DNA of 64,000 nucleotides from Clostridium saccharoperbutylacetonicum N1-4(HMT) (GCF_000340885.1 NC_020291.1:2355001-2419000); one strand, 5' to 3'. Numbered from the stretch's first letter, positions 27,160-35,978 are shown. The notes: generated by a model from the letters alone, not told the origin. A program made the numbers and translations.

Positions 27160-28278
27160 ATGAGCATTGTAGATAAAAATGAAGTAATAATATGGCATGA
27201 ATTTGATGGAAAGGCAGATACAACATTACGTTTATTAGAAGATATAACTAGAGAAGTAAGCGAAAGAACAAACGTAAATTTTAAACTTAAAATGATGAAT
27301 ATAGTAGATTTTATAAAAGGGCTCAGTGCCATTCATAAAACAAAAAATGGTCCACATATGGCATTTATACCATCAGATTTAACTGTATTTGCAGAGAAAG
27401 GATTATTTTCAGAGGTGCCAGAATTGCTATTTAATGGATATGCTGATAAGAAAATATATGAAACAATGAGCTATAAAGGGAAACAATATGGTGTACCTAT
27501 ATTAGGTGGAAATAATGAAGTTATATATTATAACAAGAAGATATTAAAAGATATTCCAAAGGATTTTGAAGATTTAAGAAAAATGAAGGCTGGCTTTGAA
27601 GAAAAGGGAATTATTCCAATAGCTGTTGATATGGAAATACCTTATTGGTTTATACCATTTTTATCAGCTTTTGGTGGATGGCCAATTAAAGATAAAAATT
27701 TAGAATTAGATTATGAAGCCTTAAAAGAAACATTTTCATTTTTAAGAGAACAAATACAAGAAGGCATAATTGTTCATTATAAGGCAACTGATGCTATGTT
27801 AAGTAATTTTATTGATGGAAAGATAGCATGCATGATGAATGGAGAATGGGTATATAATTATTTACTTGAAGAATGTGAAGATATATTAGGTGTATGTTTA
27901 ATACCAACTATAAGGGGCAAGCAAGCAAAGGTAACTACCTCAACTATAGGATGGGTATTTCCTTGTGATTCATTGGAATCAGAATATAAAAAACCTATAA
28001 TGGAACTTGTAAAATACATGATGAGTGATGAGTGTCAACTAAGGCTATTAAATGGAGTAAATAGAATACCTGTTAATAAAAAAATAATTGAAGAAGTTAA
28101 ACAAAATGGATCTGAAACTAAAAAAGGTATTTTAGAACAACTTAATTTTAGTGAAACAATTCCAGTAAACTTTAAAATGAGAGAAATATGGGATGATATA
28201 GAAAATGGATTGAAAATGTTAAAGAATAATTCAATTTCAATAGATGACATAGTAAAAACTGTAATGTATAAAAAATAA
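27160..28278 (+). CDS. Family 1 solute-binding protein-like, lacking a signal peptide
   Basis: A 372-residue protein with the maltose-binding-protein fold signature: N-terminal EVIIWHEFDGKADTTL, then YGVPILGGNNEVIYYNK and a C-terminal KYMMSDECQLRLLNG. Such proteins are normally exported lipoproteins of ABC importers. Here the ATG directly follows GTGGAGG, the N-terminus is charged and soluble, there is no lipobox, and no permease genes are near. The protein is predicted to be cytoplasmic. It sits between the GH13-like and RibD-like genes and may act as a sugar-binding partner or sensor; function unknown. Confidence 0.78.
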   Translation: MSIVDKNEVIIWHEFDGKADTTLRLLEDITREVSERTNVNFKLKMMNIVDFIKGLSAIHKTKNGPHMAFIPSDLTVFAEKGLFSEVPELLFNGYADKKIYETMSYKGKQYGVPILGGNNEVIYYNKKILKDIPKDFEDLRKMKAGFEEKGIIPIAVDMEIPYWFIPFLSAFGGWPIKDKNLELDYEALKETFSFLREQIQEGIIVHYKATDAMLSNFIDGKIACMMNGEWVYNYLLEECEDILGVCLIPTIRGKQAKVTTSTIGWVFPCDSLESEYKKPIMELVKYMMSDECQLRLLNGVNRIPVNKKIIEEVKQNGSETKKGILEQLNFSETIPVNFKMREIWDDIENGLKMLKNNSISIDDIVKTVMYKK

Positions 28279-28357
28279 TTTAAGGCATCTGTAATAATAA
28301 TTAATATTTCTTAGGAGGTACACAACACGGGAATAATAAGAAGAAGGATGTGTAAAT

Positions 28358-29038
28358 ATGAAAGTAACACTTTTTAGTCAAGTATCAATAGATGGAAAAC
28401 TAACATTAGGAGCAGGGAGTTCTAGTAAAGATTTATTTACTCTTTTAGATGATAATGATAAAAAATTTATTCATGAGTTTAGAGGAAAAGTTAATGGTAT
28501 AATGGTTGGTAAAAAAACTATAGATACAGATAATCCATTTTTGACTAATAGATATCAAGAAAATAGAAATCCAATAAGAATAGTTCCAACAAGTAAAATG
28601 GATTTAGATTTTTCTTCAAATATTTTTACTGATAACGAAAAGACAATAGTGGTAACAACAGAGGATGGAAAGGATGACGAAAAAATAGATTATATAAAAA
28701 GTATAGGTAAAGAATGTTTAGTTTTTGGAAAAGACAAAGTAGATTTTACAAATTTATTTAAACATTTAGAAAAGGAATTTAATATAAAAAGTATAATGCT
28801 CGAAGGAGGTGGATATTTAAATTGGACACTTTTTGAAGAAAATCTAGTAGATGAAATAATACTTATGCAATTACCAGTAATAATAGGTGGATATGACAAT
28901 GTTTCACTAGTAGATGGGGAAGGATTCAAAGATATAGAGTCATTAAAGAAATTTGAATTTTTAGAGTGTAAACCAAGAAAAAATTACAGTATGCTAAGAT
29001 TTAAAAGAAAAAAGCAGCTAGCAAAATTTGTGATTTAA
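28358..29038 (+). CDS. RibD C-terminal (dihydrofolate-reductase-like) domain reductase
   Basis: A 226-residue single-domain protein of the RibD_C/DHFR-like fold: N-terminal KVTLFSQVSIDGKLTLG, NGIMVGKKTIDTDNPFLTNR, and SIMLEGGGYLNWTLFEENLVDEI. RibD_C reduces a ribosylamino-pyrimidine to the ribitylamino form with NADPH; no deaminase domain is attached. A ribosome site precedes the ATG after an AGGAGG decoy further up. Its place beside a PurF homologue, a HAD phosphatase and a dehydrogenase suggests small-molecule biosynthesis rather than riboflavin synthesis (inference). Confidence 0.78.
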   Translation: MKVTLFSQVSIDGKLTLGAGSSSKDLFTLLDDNDKKFIHEFRGKVNGIMVGKKTIDTDNPFLTNRYQENRNPIRIVPTSKMDLDFSSNIFTDNEKTIVVTTEDGKDDEKIDYIKSIGKECLVFGKDKVDFTNLFKHLEKEFNIKSIMLEGGGYLNWTLFEENLVDEIILMQLPVIIGGYDNVSLVDGEGFKDIESLKKFEFLECKPRKNYSMLRFKRKKQLAKFVI

Positions 29039-29086
29039 AGTATAAGATTATCTAGTAACATAATATACGGAATCAAGGAGGTAAAA

Positions 29087-29746
29087 TTGAATAAACAATG
29101 TACTAAGGCAGTTATATTTGATATGGATGGAGTTCTTGTTGATAGTGAACCTATGTATTTTGAAATAGAAAGATATTTATTTTCATACTTCAAAGTAAAT
29201 GTGTCTAAAGAGCAACATGAAGCTTTGGTTGGTACTAGCTTGGAAAATATGTGGGAAAAGCTTATAAAAGATAATAATTTAAAACAGAGCAAGGAGAAGA
29301 TTGTGGATTATCATAAAAAATATGTTATAAAACATGTGGAAGGCTTACGTGAACTCTTGCCAACAAAAAATATAAAAGAGCTTTTAGAAGATTTAAAAGA
29401 AAAAGATATAAAAATTGGATTAGCTTCATCATCACCAAAAGATTTAATAAATATAATTTTAAATAAGTTAAATATAAAAAAATTTTTTCAAATTATTGTT
29501 AGTGGAGATGAGGTTGAAAAAAGTAAACCTCATCCAGAAATATTTATAAAAGTTGCACAACTTTTAAATGTAGCACCAAATGAATGTGTTGTAATAGAGG
29601 ATTCATCAAATGGAGTAAATGCAGCTGTTGCCGCGGGCATGAAGTGTATTGGATTTTCAAATCCCCATTCAGGAAAGCAAAACTTGGAGAATGCAGATAT
29701 TATAATAAATGAATTCCCTAATATAAGTTCATATCTAGACATTTAG
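29087..29746 (+). CDS. HAD-superfamily phosphatase/phosphoglucomutase-like hydrolase
   Basis: A 219-residue subfamily IA HAD protein. Motif I is VIFDMDGVLVDSEP (nucleophile and acid/base Asp), motif II LASSSP, motif III Lys in KSKPHPEIF, motif IV VIEDSSNGVNAA. The four-helix cap insert resembles beta-phosphoglucomutase and sugar-phosphate phosphatases. The start is TTG at 29087 after AAGGAGG. It is fifth in the cluster; it likely acts on a phosphorylated sugar or ribosyl intermediate. Confidence 0.82.
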   Translation: MNKQCTKAVIFDMDGVLVDSEPMYFEIERYLFSYFKVNVSKEQHEALVGTSLENMWEKLIKDNNLKQSKEKIVDYHKKYVIKHVEGLRELLPTKNIKELLEDLKEKDIKIGLASSSPKDLINIILNKLNIKKFFQIIVSGDEVEKSKPHPEIFIKVAQLLNVAPNECVVIEDSSNGVNAAVAAGMKCIGFSNPHSGKQNLENADIIINEFPNISSYLDI

Positions 29747-29767
29747 CGTATAAATTTATTTTGTTTC

Positions 29768-29779
29768 GGTATCGATACC
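29768..29779. promoter_or_regulatory. Perfect 12-bp palindrome before the PurF homologue
   Basis: GGTATCGATACC, a LacI/GalR-style dyad about a central CG, lies in the 61-base gap between the HAD and PurF genes, 28 bases before the PurF start. It may be an operator for an internal promoter. Confidence 0.35.
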
Positions 29780-29807
29780 AAGAATTATTAAGGAGAAGGT
29801 GTTAATA

Positions 29808-31232
29808 ATGAATCTTGAAATAGATGATAAACTTAAAGAAGAATGCGGAGTTTTTGGAGCCATAGATTTCAGTAAAGAGTTAAATTGTAGTGAGTTAACT
29901 TATTATGGATTATATTCACTACAACATAGAGGTCAGCAAAGCTGTGGAATAGCAGTACACCTACAAGACAAAATAAAATATCACAAAGAGTTAGGCACTG
30001 TAAGTGAAGTATTTAATGAAGATTTGCTTAATGATTTGAAAGGAAATTTATCTATAGGTCATGTTAGATATGCAACGAATGGACAAAATTCAAGTATAAA
30101 TGCACAACCTTTTATAATTGCTAACGAAGAAAAAAAATTAGCAATTGCTCATAATGGACATATTTTAAATACAAATGCTTTGAAAAGTCAATTGACTAAG
30201 TATAAATTAAATTCATCAATAGATTCAGAAGTGCTAGGATATTTGATATTAAAGGAACAAGAGAAGGGCATATCAATAGAAAATAGTATATTAAATATGA
30301 TGGATAATGTAAAAGGAGCATATTCTTTGATTATAATGACGAAAGATAAACTTATAGGAGTAAGAGATCCTTTAGGGATGCGACCTCTATGTATTGGTAA
30401 ATTAAATAATTCATATATTATAGCATCGGAAAGTTGTGCTTTAGATTCTATAGGTGCTGAATTTATAAGAGATGTAGAGCAAGGTGAAGTGGTTACTATA
30501 GATAAGGAAGGAATAAGAAGCATAAAAAAACAAGTGAAAGAACAAAAAAAGCTTTGTGTATTTGAATTTATCTATTTCGCAAGAGAAGATAGTAAAATAG
30601 ATGGAATCAGCGTTTATAAAGCAAGAGAAGCCATAGGAAGGGAACTAGCAAAATTATATAATATTGATGCCGATCTGGTTGTAGGTGTACCTGATTCTGG
30701 AATACCAGCGGCACTCTCATATGCTAAGGAAAGTGGAGTTCCATATGGACAAGGCTTTGTAAAAAATAAATATATTGGCAGAACATTTATACAATCTACT
30801 CAAAGTGAAAGAATAATGTCTGTTAAAATTAAGTTAAATCCAATAGAGGAAAATATAAAAGGAAAAAGATTAATACTAATAGATGATTCATTAGTTAGGG
30901 GTACAACATTAAAATGTATAGTTAAACAATTGAAAGGAGCTGGAGCAAAAGAAGTACATGTTATAATTGCAGCTCCACCTATAAAATTTTCATGTTTTTA
31001 TGGAGTAGCAACATCAAATAACAAAGAATTAATAGCCTATAATAAGTCTATAGATGATATAAAAAAATATATATCAGCAGACTCATTAAATTTCATGAGC
31101 ATTGAAAATTTATTAAAGTCTGTTAGAAAACAGAATAATAAATGTGAATTTTGTACAGCATGTTTTAATGGAGATTATCCATATTTAAAGGAAGTACAAA
31201 TTAATTTAGCCAAAAAACTAAGTAATTTTTAG
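29808..31232 (+). CDS. purF: Amidophosphoribosyltransferase (PurF) homologue
   Basis: A 474-residue enzyme transferring glutamine nitrogen to PRPP to give phosphoribosylamine. The glutaminase starts with a short propeptide (MNLEIDDKLKEE) before nucleophile Cys in CGVFGAID. The PRPP loop is LILIDDSLVRGTT. Cysteines for a Bacillus-type [4Fe-4S] cluster are visible (LCVFEFIYFARED, FSCFYG and CEFCTACFNG). ATG 29808 lies eight bases after AGGAGAAGG; a GTG at 29799 is in frame. It is away from other purine genes, so it may be a paralogue feeding the cluster's own pathway rather than the housekeeping enzyme. Confidence 0.88.
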   Translation: MNLEIDDKLKEECGVFGAIDFSKELNCSELTYYGLYSLQHRGQQSCGIAVHLQDKIKYHKELGTVSEVFNEDLLNDLKGNLSIGHVRYATNGQNSSINAQPFIIANEEKKLAIAHNGHILNTNALKSQLTKYKLNSSIDSEVLGYLILKEQEKGISIENSILNMMDNVKGAYSLIIMTKDKLIGVRDPLGMRPLCIGKLNNSYIIASESCALDSIGAEFIRDVEQGEVVTIDKEGIRSIKKQVKEQKKLCVFEFIYFAREDSKIDGISVYKAREAIGRELAKLYNIDADLVVGVPDSGIPAALSYAKESGVPYGQGFVKNKYIGRTFIQSTQSERIMSVKIKLNPIEENIKGKRLILIDDSLVRGTTLKCIVKQLKGAGAKEVHVIIAAPPIKFSCFYGVATSNNKELIAYNKSIDDIKKYISADSLNFMSIENLLKSVRKQNNKCEFCTACFNGDYPYLKEVQINLAKKLSNF

Positions 31233-31270
31233 CTTGCTTACATATTAAGAAGAAAGTTAATTATAAAAAA

Positions 31271-31293
31271 GAGTAACACTATATGTGTTACTC
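31271..31293 (+). terminator. Hairpin between the PurF homologue and the MATE gene
   Basis: GAGTAACAC (31271-31279) pairs perfectly with GTGTTACTC (31285-31293). No U-tract follows, so it may be an mRNA-processing or stabilising hairpin, or a weak terminator ending the cluster. Confidence 0.5.
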
Positions 31294-31321
31294 GCAAATA
31301 AGATGGAAATGAGGAAGAAAC

Positions 31322-32707
31322 ATGATTGAAAAATTTTTTAAAAAGAGCCCATATTTAAGCGCGATGTTAGCAATAGCAATACCGGTGTCCATTCAAAGCT
31401 TGTTTCAGGCTTCTTTAAGTGTTATTGACCAAGCTATGGTAGGACAACTGGGAGAAAATGCAATTGCAGCTGTTGGGTTAGGATCGAGATTTCCTAATAT
31501 TTTTATTATAACTTTGAATGCAATTGGTGCTTCAACCTCTATTATGGTATCTCAATTTTGGGGTAAAAAAGACAAAGAAAATATAGCACGCTCATTTGGT
31601 GGGAATTTATTTATTGGACTTCTTATAACTTTAATATTTTCTCTACTTTCGTTTGGATTTCCAAATCAAGTATTAAGCTGGTATACAAAAGATGCCAAAG
31701 TAATTGAATTAGGAAGTGAATATCTTAAGACTATTGCAGTTGGATATATACCAATACTTTTAATAACTATGTATTCATCGATTTTAAGAAGTACAGAACA
31801 TGTTAAACTACCTATGTTTGCAGGAATATTTGGTATTCTAATGAACACTTTATTAAATTATATTCTTATATTTGGTAAGTTTGGATTTGGAGCAATGGGA
31901 TTACAAGGTACGGCTTATGCTACAACTATAACTAGACTTTTAGAAGCTTTAATTCTTTTTACATGCATATATGCAAAAAAATATCCAGGAGCATTTAAAA
32001 TAAAGGAAATATTTAACTTATCAGCTGAGTTTATTAAGAAAATTATAATTATATCTACTCCAATACTAATAAATGAATTTTTATGGGCAGTAGGGGAAAC
32101 AATGTATTCTATTGTATATGGGAGAATGGGAACAGATGAAGTTGCAGCAATGACATTAACATTTCCAATACAAAGTTTAAGCATTGGTTTATTTTCAGGT
32201 GTTAGCGTTGCAGCTGGGATTATGATAGGAAATAAACTTGGTAAGAATGAAAATGAAGAGGCTTTTAAATATTCAAGAAAGTTTATTAAATTAGGTATTG
32301 TAGGTGCAGCAATATTTGGAATTGTGTTAATTATGTTATCAAAATTATATGTAGTTATATTTAATATCTCTAATGATTTAAAGGATTGTACAATCAAGAT
32401 ATTAATTATGTTTGCATTAGTATTATGGATTAAAGTTTCAAATATGATAATAGGAGGTGGAATTTTAAGAAGTGGTGGACAAACTAAGTATACATTATAT
32501 TTAGATATGTTTGGAACATGGGGAATAGGAGTTCCATTTGGATTTATTTCAGCATTTATTTTCAAGCTTCCTATTGAATGGGTTTATTTGATAATTTCTA
32601 GTGAGGAACTAGCTAGATTAATTATTGGACTTAAATTGATGTATTCAAAAAAATGGATGGCAAATATTACTGAAAACAATACAGGAGAATGTAGTATAAA
32701 TAAATAG
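31322..32707 (+). CDS. MATE family efflux transporter
   Basis: A 461-residue, 12-helix membrane protein of the MATE (NorM/DinF) family exporting drugs or metabolites by Na+ or H+ antiport. Typical blocks: IAIPVSIQSLFQASLSVIDQ with AMVGQLGENAIAAVGLG near the N-terminus, and a repeat in the second half (TPILINEFLWAVGETMYSIV). AATGAGGAAG precedes the ATG. It lies 89 bases after the PurF homologue on the same strand and could export the product of that cluster, or be independent. Confidence 0.9.
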   Translation: MIEKFFKKSPYLSAMLAIAIPVSIQSLFQASLSVIDQAMVGQLGENAIAAVGLGSRFPNIFIITLNAIGASTSIMVSQFWGKKDKENIARSFGGNLFIGLLITLIFSLLSFGFPNQVLSWYTKDAKVIELGSEYLKTIAVGYIPILLITMYSSILRSTEHVKLPMFAGIFGILMNTLLNYILIFGKFGFGAMGLQGTAYATTITRLLEALILFTCIYAKKYPGAFKIKEIFNLSAEFIKKIIIISTPILINEFLWAVGETMYSIVYGRMGTDEVAAMTLTFPIQSLSIGLFSGVSVAAGIMIGNKLGKNENEEAFKYSRKFIKLGIVGAAIFGIVLIMLSKLYVVIFNISNDLKDCTIKILIMFALVLWIKVSNMIIGGGILRSGGQTKYTLYLDMFGTWGIGVPFGFISAFIFKLPIEWVYLIISSEELARLIIGLKLMYSKKWMANITENNTGECSINK

Positions 32708-32742
32708 CTATAACATATATTGAAATATTAAACAGACAAGCG

Positions 32743-32779
32743 AAAAATCAAGAGAATAAAAAGATTCCTGATTTTTTTA
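32743..32779 (+). terminator. Terminator after the MATE gene
   Basis: AAAAATCA (32743-32750) pairs with TGATTTTTTT (32769-32778), with GAAT/ATTC inside the stem, ending in a T-run. The next 240 bases to the tRNA hold nothing recognisable. Confidence 0.65.
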
Positions 32780-33022
32780 GTCAATAAATAGTTTTAAATA
32801 AATATTGCGTATATGAAAATATAATCCATAATTAAATTCATAACAATGGCTAACCTTTTGACTACAGTACTAAAATAGCATCTGCGAACGTAATGGTAAA
32901 TTGTTTGAATGATAAAAAATTCTCTCACAAAATAGGAGAAAATTTAGAAAAAACATATAAAATAAAAAAAGCTGCACTATAAGGCATCTAAACCAAATAA
33001 TACAGCAATCTATCAATTTTAA

Positions 33023-33108
33023 TGGTGCCGCTAGCCGGACTCGAACCGGCACGGTATCGCTACCAGAGGATTTTGAGTCCACCACGTCTGCCATTCCATC
33101 ACAGCGGC
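33023..33108 (-). tRNA. tRNA-Leu (anticodon CAA)
   Basis: Minus strand, 86 bases including an encoded CCA. Acceptor stem GCCGCTG / TAGCGGC with discriminator A and CCA, T-loop GGTTCGAGTCC, anticodon loop CTCAAAA giving CAA (reads UUG). There is a long variable arm (GGTAGCGATACC), as in class II tRNAs. Confidence 0.95.
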
Positions 33109-33360
33109 ATGTCAACTGACAAAAGTTATTCTATCACGTTTTAAAAAATATAGCAATAGGAAATTTTAAATTTCTTTATTTTAGTAAAAATTCTAGTATA
33201 TATACTTATTGATATTTATTATATAATTATAATTGTAGAAATATTTAGACAATATTTTAGCAAATTAAATCTAATACATGTTATTTATTCATGTTAAGTG
33301 AGTATCTTGAAATAAAAGTAGAGAAAAGTGTATAAATTTTTAAATAAAGGTTGTGGGGAA

Positions 33361-33424
33361 GCAAATGATTTGCTAGAATAGGAATAGGGGAAATGTGCCC
33401 CAGCGGGTTATTTCATGACCAGCT
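33361..33424 (+). ncRNA. Structured leader with a possible kissing-loop, upstream of the NifU-like gene
   Basis: Three consecutive hairpins: GCAAA/TTTGC (33361-33373), GGGG/CCCC (33387-33390 with 33398-33401) and AGC-GGT/ACC-GCT (33402-33424). The loop GAAAT (33390-33394) of the second is complementary to ATTTC (33410-33414) in the loop of the third. It is G-rich for this genome and lies 70 bases before the start codon. It matches no riboswitch that I can name. Confidence 0.45.
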
Positions 33425-33495
33425 ACAATTTTAATGCTTAGAAATAAGATTAAGAATTTGTAATTATCTAATTAATTAGGGAGGAGCAAAAATAT

Positions 33496-34188
33496 ATGAT
33501 GTATTCAAAAGAAGTTGAAGAAATGTGTGTACTTGCTAAAGGTCCTAATCACGGATCAGCGCCAATTCCTGTAGAAGGAAGATGGGTTCAATCAAAAGAA
33601 GTAACTGATATATCAGGATTAACTCACGGAATAGGTTGGTGTGCACCACAACAAGGAGCTTGTAAATTAACTTTAAATGTTAAGGATGGTATTATCCAAG
33701 AAGCATTAGTTGAAACAATTGGATGTTCAGGAATGACTCATTCAGCTGCTATGGCTTCAGAAATCTTACCAGGAAAGACTATATTAGAAGCATTAAACAC
33801 AGACTTAGTTTGTGACGCTATAAACACAGCTATGAGAGAATTATTCTTACAAATCGTTTATGGAAGAACTCAAACTGCATTCTCAGAAGGTGGACTACCT
33901 ATAGGAGCAGGTCTTGAAGATTTAGGAAAAGGTTTAAGATCTCAAGTTGGTACTATGTATGGAACTTTAGCTAAAGGACCAAGATACCTTGAAATGGCTG
34001 AAGGATATGTTACAGAAGTTGCTGTAGACGAAGATAAAGAAATCATTGGATATAAGTTTGTTAACTTAGGAAAAATGATGGAAAGTATCGCTAAAGGTAT
34101 GGATGCTAATGAAGCATTAGAAAAAGCTAAAGGTCAATACGGAAGAGTTGCTGACGCTGCTGAATTATTAGACCCAAGACATAAATAA
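33496..34188 (+). CDS. NifU-like iron-sulfur cluster scaffold protein, partner of GGGtGRT protein
   Basis: A 230-residue cytoplasmic protein with the U-type scaffold signature, including Cys in IGWCAPQQGACKLTL and ETIGCSGMTHSAAMASE. It belongs to the clostridial group annotated as iron-sulfur cluster assembly scaffold, next to a GGGtGRT protein. GGGAGGAG precedes the start. Codons are richer in C-ending forms (ATC, GAC, TAC) than in neighbours, a sign of high expression. It is encoded 25 bases before its partner and behind a structured leader. Confidence 0.8.
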   Translation: MMYSKEVEEMCVLAKGPNHGSAPIPVEGRWVQSKEVTDISGLTHGIGWCAPQQGACKLTLNVKDGIIQEALVETIGCSGMTHSAAMASEILPGKTILEALNTDLVCDAINTAMRELFLQIVYGRTQTAFSEGGLPIGAGLEDLGKGLRSQVGTMYGTLAKGPRYLEMAEGYVTEVAVDEDKEIIGYKFVNLGKMMESIAKGMDANEALEKAKGQYGRVADAAELLDPRHK

Positions 34189-34213
34189 TTATTTGTAAAG
34201 GAGGATTTTTAAA

Positions 34214-35215
34214 ATGGCATTATTTGAAAGTTATGAAAGAAGAATTAACCAAATCACTCCAGTATTAGAAAAATACGGAATGAAAACTATGGAAGATGCT
34301 AAAGCAGTTTGTGCTGAAGTTGGAGTAGATCCATATACAATCGTTAAGGAAACTCAACCAATCGCATTTGAAAATGCTGGATGGGCATACGTTTTAGGTG
34401 CTGCTATAGCAATAAAGAAAGGTTGCAAGAAAGCTGCTGATGCTGCTGAAGCAATCGGAGAAGGATTACAAGCATTCTGTATCCCTGGATCAGTTGCAGA
34501 CGATAGAAAAGTTGGTTTAGGACACGGAAACTTAGGAGCTATGCTTTTAAGAGAAGAAACTAAATGTTTCGCATTCTTAGCAGGACACGAAAGCTTCGCT
34601 GCTGCTGAAGGTGCTATTAAAATAGCTGAAAAAGCTAACAGAGTAAGAAAAGAACCATTAAGAGTTATCTTAAACGGTCTTGGAAAAGATGCTGCATTCA
34701 TCATTTCAAGAATCAATGGTTTCACATATGTTCAAACTCAATTTGACTACTATACTGGAGAAGTTAAAGTAGTTAAAGAAAAAGCATACTCAAACGGAGA
34801 AAGAGCAAAAGTAAGATGTTACGGTGCTGACGACGTTAGAGAAGGTGTTGCAATCATGCATAAAGAAGGAGTTGACGTATCAATCACTGGTAACTCAACT
34901 AACCCAACTAGATTCCAACATCCAGTTGCAGGAACATACAAGAAAGAATGTATCGAACAAGGTAAGAAATACTTCTCAGTAGCATCAGGTGGTGGTACAG
35001 GAAGAACTCTTCACCCAGATAACATGGCTGCAGGTCCAGCTTCTTACGGTATGACTGATACTATGGGAAGAATGCACTCAGATGCACAATTCGCAGGATC
35101 ATCATCAGTTCCAGCTCACGTTGAAATGATGGGATTAATCGGAGCAGGAAACAACCCAATGGTTGGTATGACTGTTGCTGTAGCTGTTGCTGTTCAAGAA
35201 GCACTTGCAAAGTAA
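34214..35215 (+). CDS. GGGtGRT protein
   Basis: A 333-residue protein containing the eponymous motif (SVASGGGTGRTLHPDNMA near residue 260) and other conserved stretches (GLGHGNLGAMLLREETKCFAF, AGSSSVPAHVEMMGLIGAG). It always accompanies the NifU-like scaffold in anaerobes as far as I know; its biochemical function is not established. AAGGAGG precedes the ATG. Strong codon bias (many C-ending codons) indicates high expression. Confidence 0.85.
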   Translation: MALFESYERRINQITPVLEKYGMKTMEDAKAVCAEVGVDPYTIVKETQPIAFENAGWAYVLGAAIAIKKGCKKAADAAEAIGEGLQAFCIPGSVADDRKVGLGHGNLGAMLLREETKCFAFLAGHESFAAAEGAIKIAEKANRVRKEPLRVILNGLGKDAAFIISRINGFTYVQTQFDYYTGEVKVVKEKAYSNGERAKVRCYGADDVREGVAIMHKEGVDVSITGNSTNPTRFQHPVAGTYKKECIEQGKKYFSVASGGGTGRTLHPDNMAAGPASYGMTDTMGRMHSDAQFAGSSSVPAHVEMMGLIGAGNNPMVGMTVAVAVAVQEALAK

Positions 35216-35265
35216 TTGATTTTACTAGATTAAGGGCGAATTAGTAAGCTAATATAAACTATTTT

Positions 35266-35317
35266 AAATACACATATCTAATAGATTTTAATGTCTATAG
35301 ATGTGTGTATTTTTTTA
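35266..35317 (+). terminator. Terminator after the GGGtGRT gene
   Basis: AAATACACATATCTA (35266-35280) pairs with TAGATGTGTGTATTT (35298-35312), 15 bp with one wobble, then a T-run. Confidence 0.85.
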
Positions 35318-35389
35318 TACTCAAAAAGAGACTCCCATCTATATGTGTGTGGAGGTGGATATTGTTGAAGAAAATTAATATGAGAATAA

Positions 35390-35899
35390 AAAGTATCAGC
35401 TTATTCAACAGGTGTAAGAAGGTCAACATTAATAAATATACAAATAAGTGATTTAGATTTAGAAAATGGATATTGTTACTATAGGCACACTAAAAACAGA
35501 AAAGCTCAAACAGTATCTATACCACCAAGTATGTGTAACATTCTAAAAGAATATTTAGAATATTTGCCAAGTGAATGTATATATTTATTTCTGACTATCT
35601 TAGGTGAGCAAATGAAAGTTGCAAGTCTTACTCACACATTAGAAGAATATAACCGTTCTAGAGATGTACAAAGGACAGGTATCCATAAGTTTAGACATTG
35701 GTTTTGTAAGAAAAGCGTACTGCTAGGAATGGATTTGATTAGGCTACAAAAAATTGTGGGTCATAGTAATCTAGAGATATTGAGAAATTATGTGAATTTA
35801 TTAACTCAAGATTTAAAGAAAGATGAGGTTGTTTTTAATCCGCTAGAAGATATTCAGAGGAAAAATAAAGAAGCAAAACATATAAGACTTAGAAAATAA
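35390..35899 (+). pseudogene. Tyrosine recombinase/phage integrase, C-terminal catalytic remnant
   Basis: An open frame from 35390 (no start codon; ATG only at 35531) encodes the catalytic half of a tyrosine recombinase. It has the first Arg in AYSTGVRRSTLINI, HKFRHWF (H-x-x-R), the His of IVGHSNLEI and the nucleophile Tyr in LRNYVNLL. The arm-binding and core-binding N-terminal domains are missing, so it should be inactive. It lies at the left border of the accessory region, 2.3 kb from the tRNA-Leu, as expected for the relic of an integrated element. Confidence 0.8.
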
Positions 35900-35978
35900 T
35901 TAAACTCTGGGCATTGTTCATGAGTCAAATTTTACTTAAAAATTATTCAGTAAATCAGACTTTGGTAAGAAAATAAAA

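Noticed and set aside
29808..31232. Assignment as the housekeeping purine-pathway purF
   Set aside because: No other purine genes adjoin and the cluster context differs; kept as a PurF homologue with uncertain role.
31915..32565. A 216-codon minus-strand open frame inside the MATE gene
   Set aside because: It is the antisense shadow of an unmistakable transporter gene; low-complexity composition (I, N, P rich) and no ribosome site.
33361..33424. Fluoride, ZTP or other known riboswitch before the NifU-like gene
   Set aside because: Conserved sequence blocks of those classes that I remember are not present; left as an unassigned structured leader.
34354..34725. A 123-codon minus-strand frame inside the GGGtGRT gene
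   Set aside because: Antisense artefact of a highly biased real gene.
35316..35390. CTCC...GGAG stem after the GGGtGRT terminator as a possible CRISPR or attachment repeat
   Set aside because: Only one copy here, with a weak echo near 51245; no regular array. No CRISPR array is present in the window.
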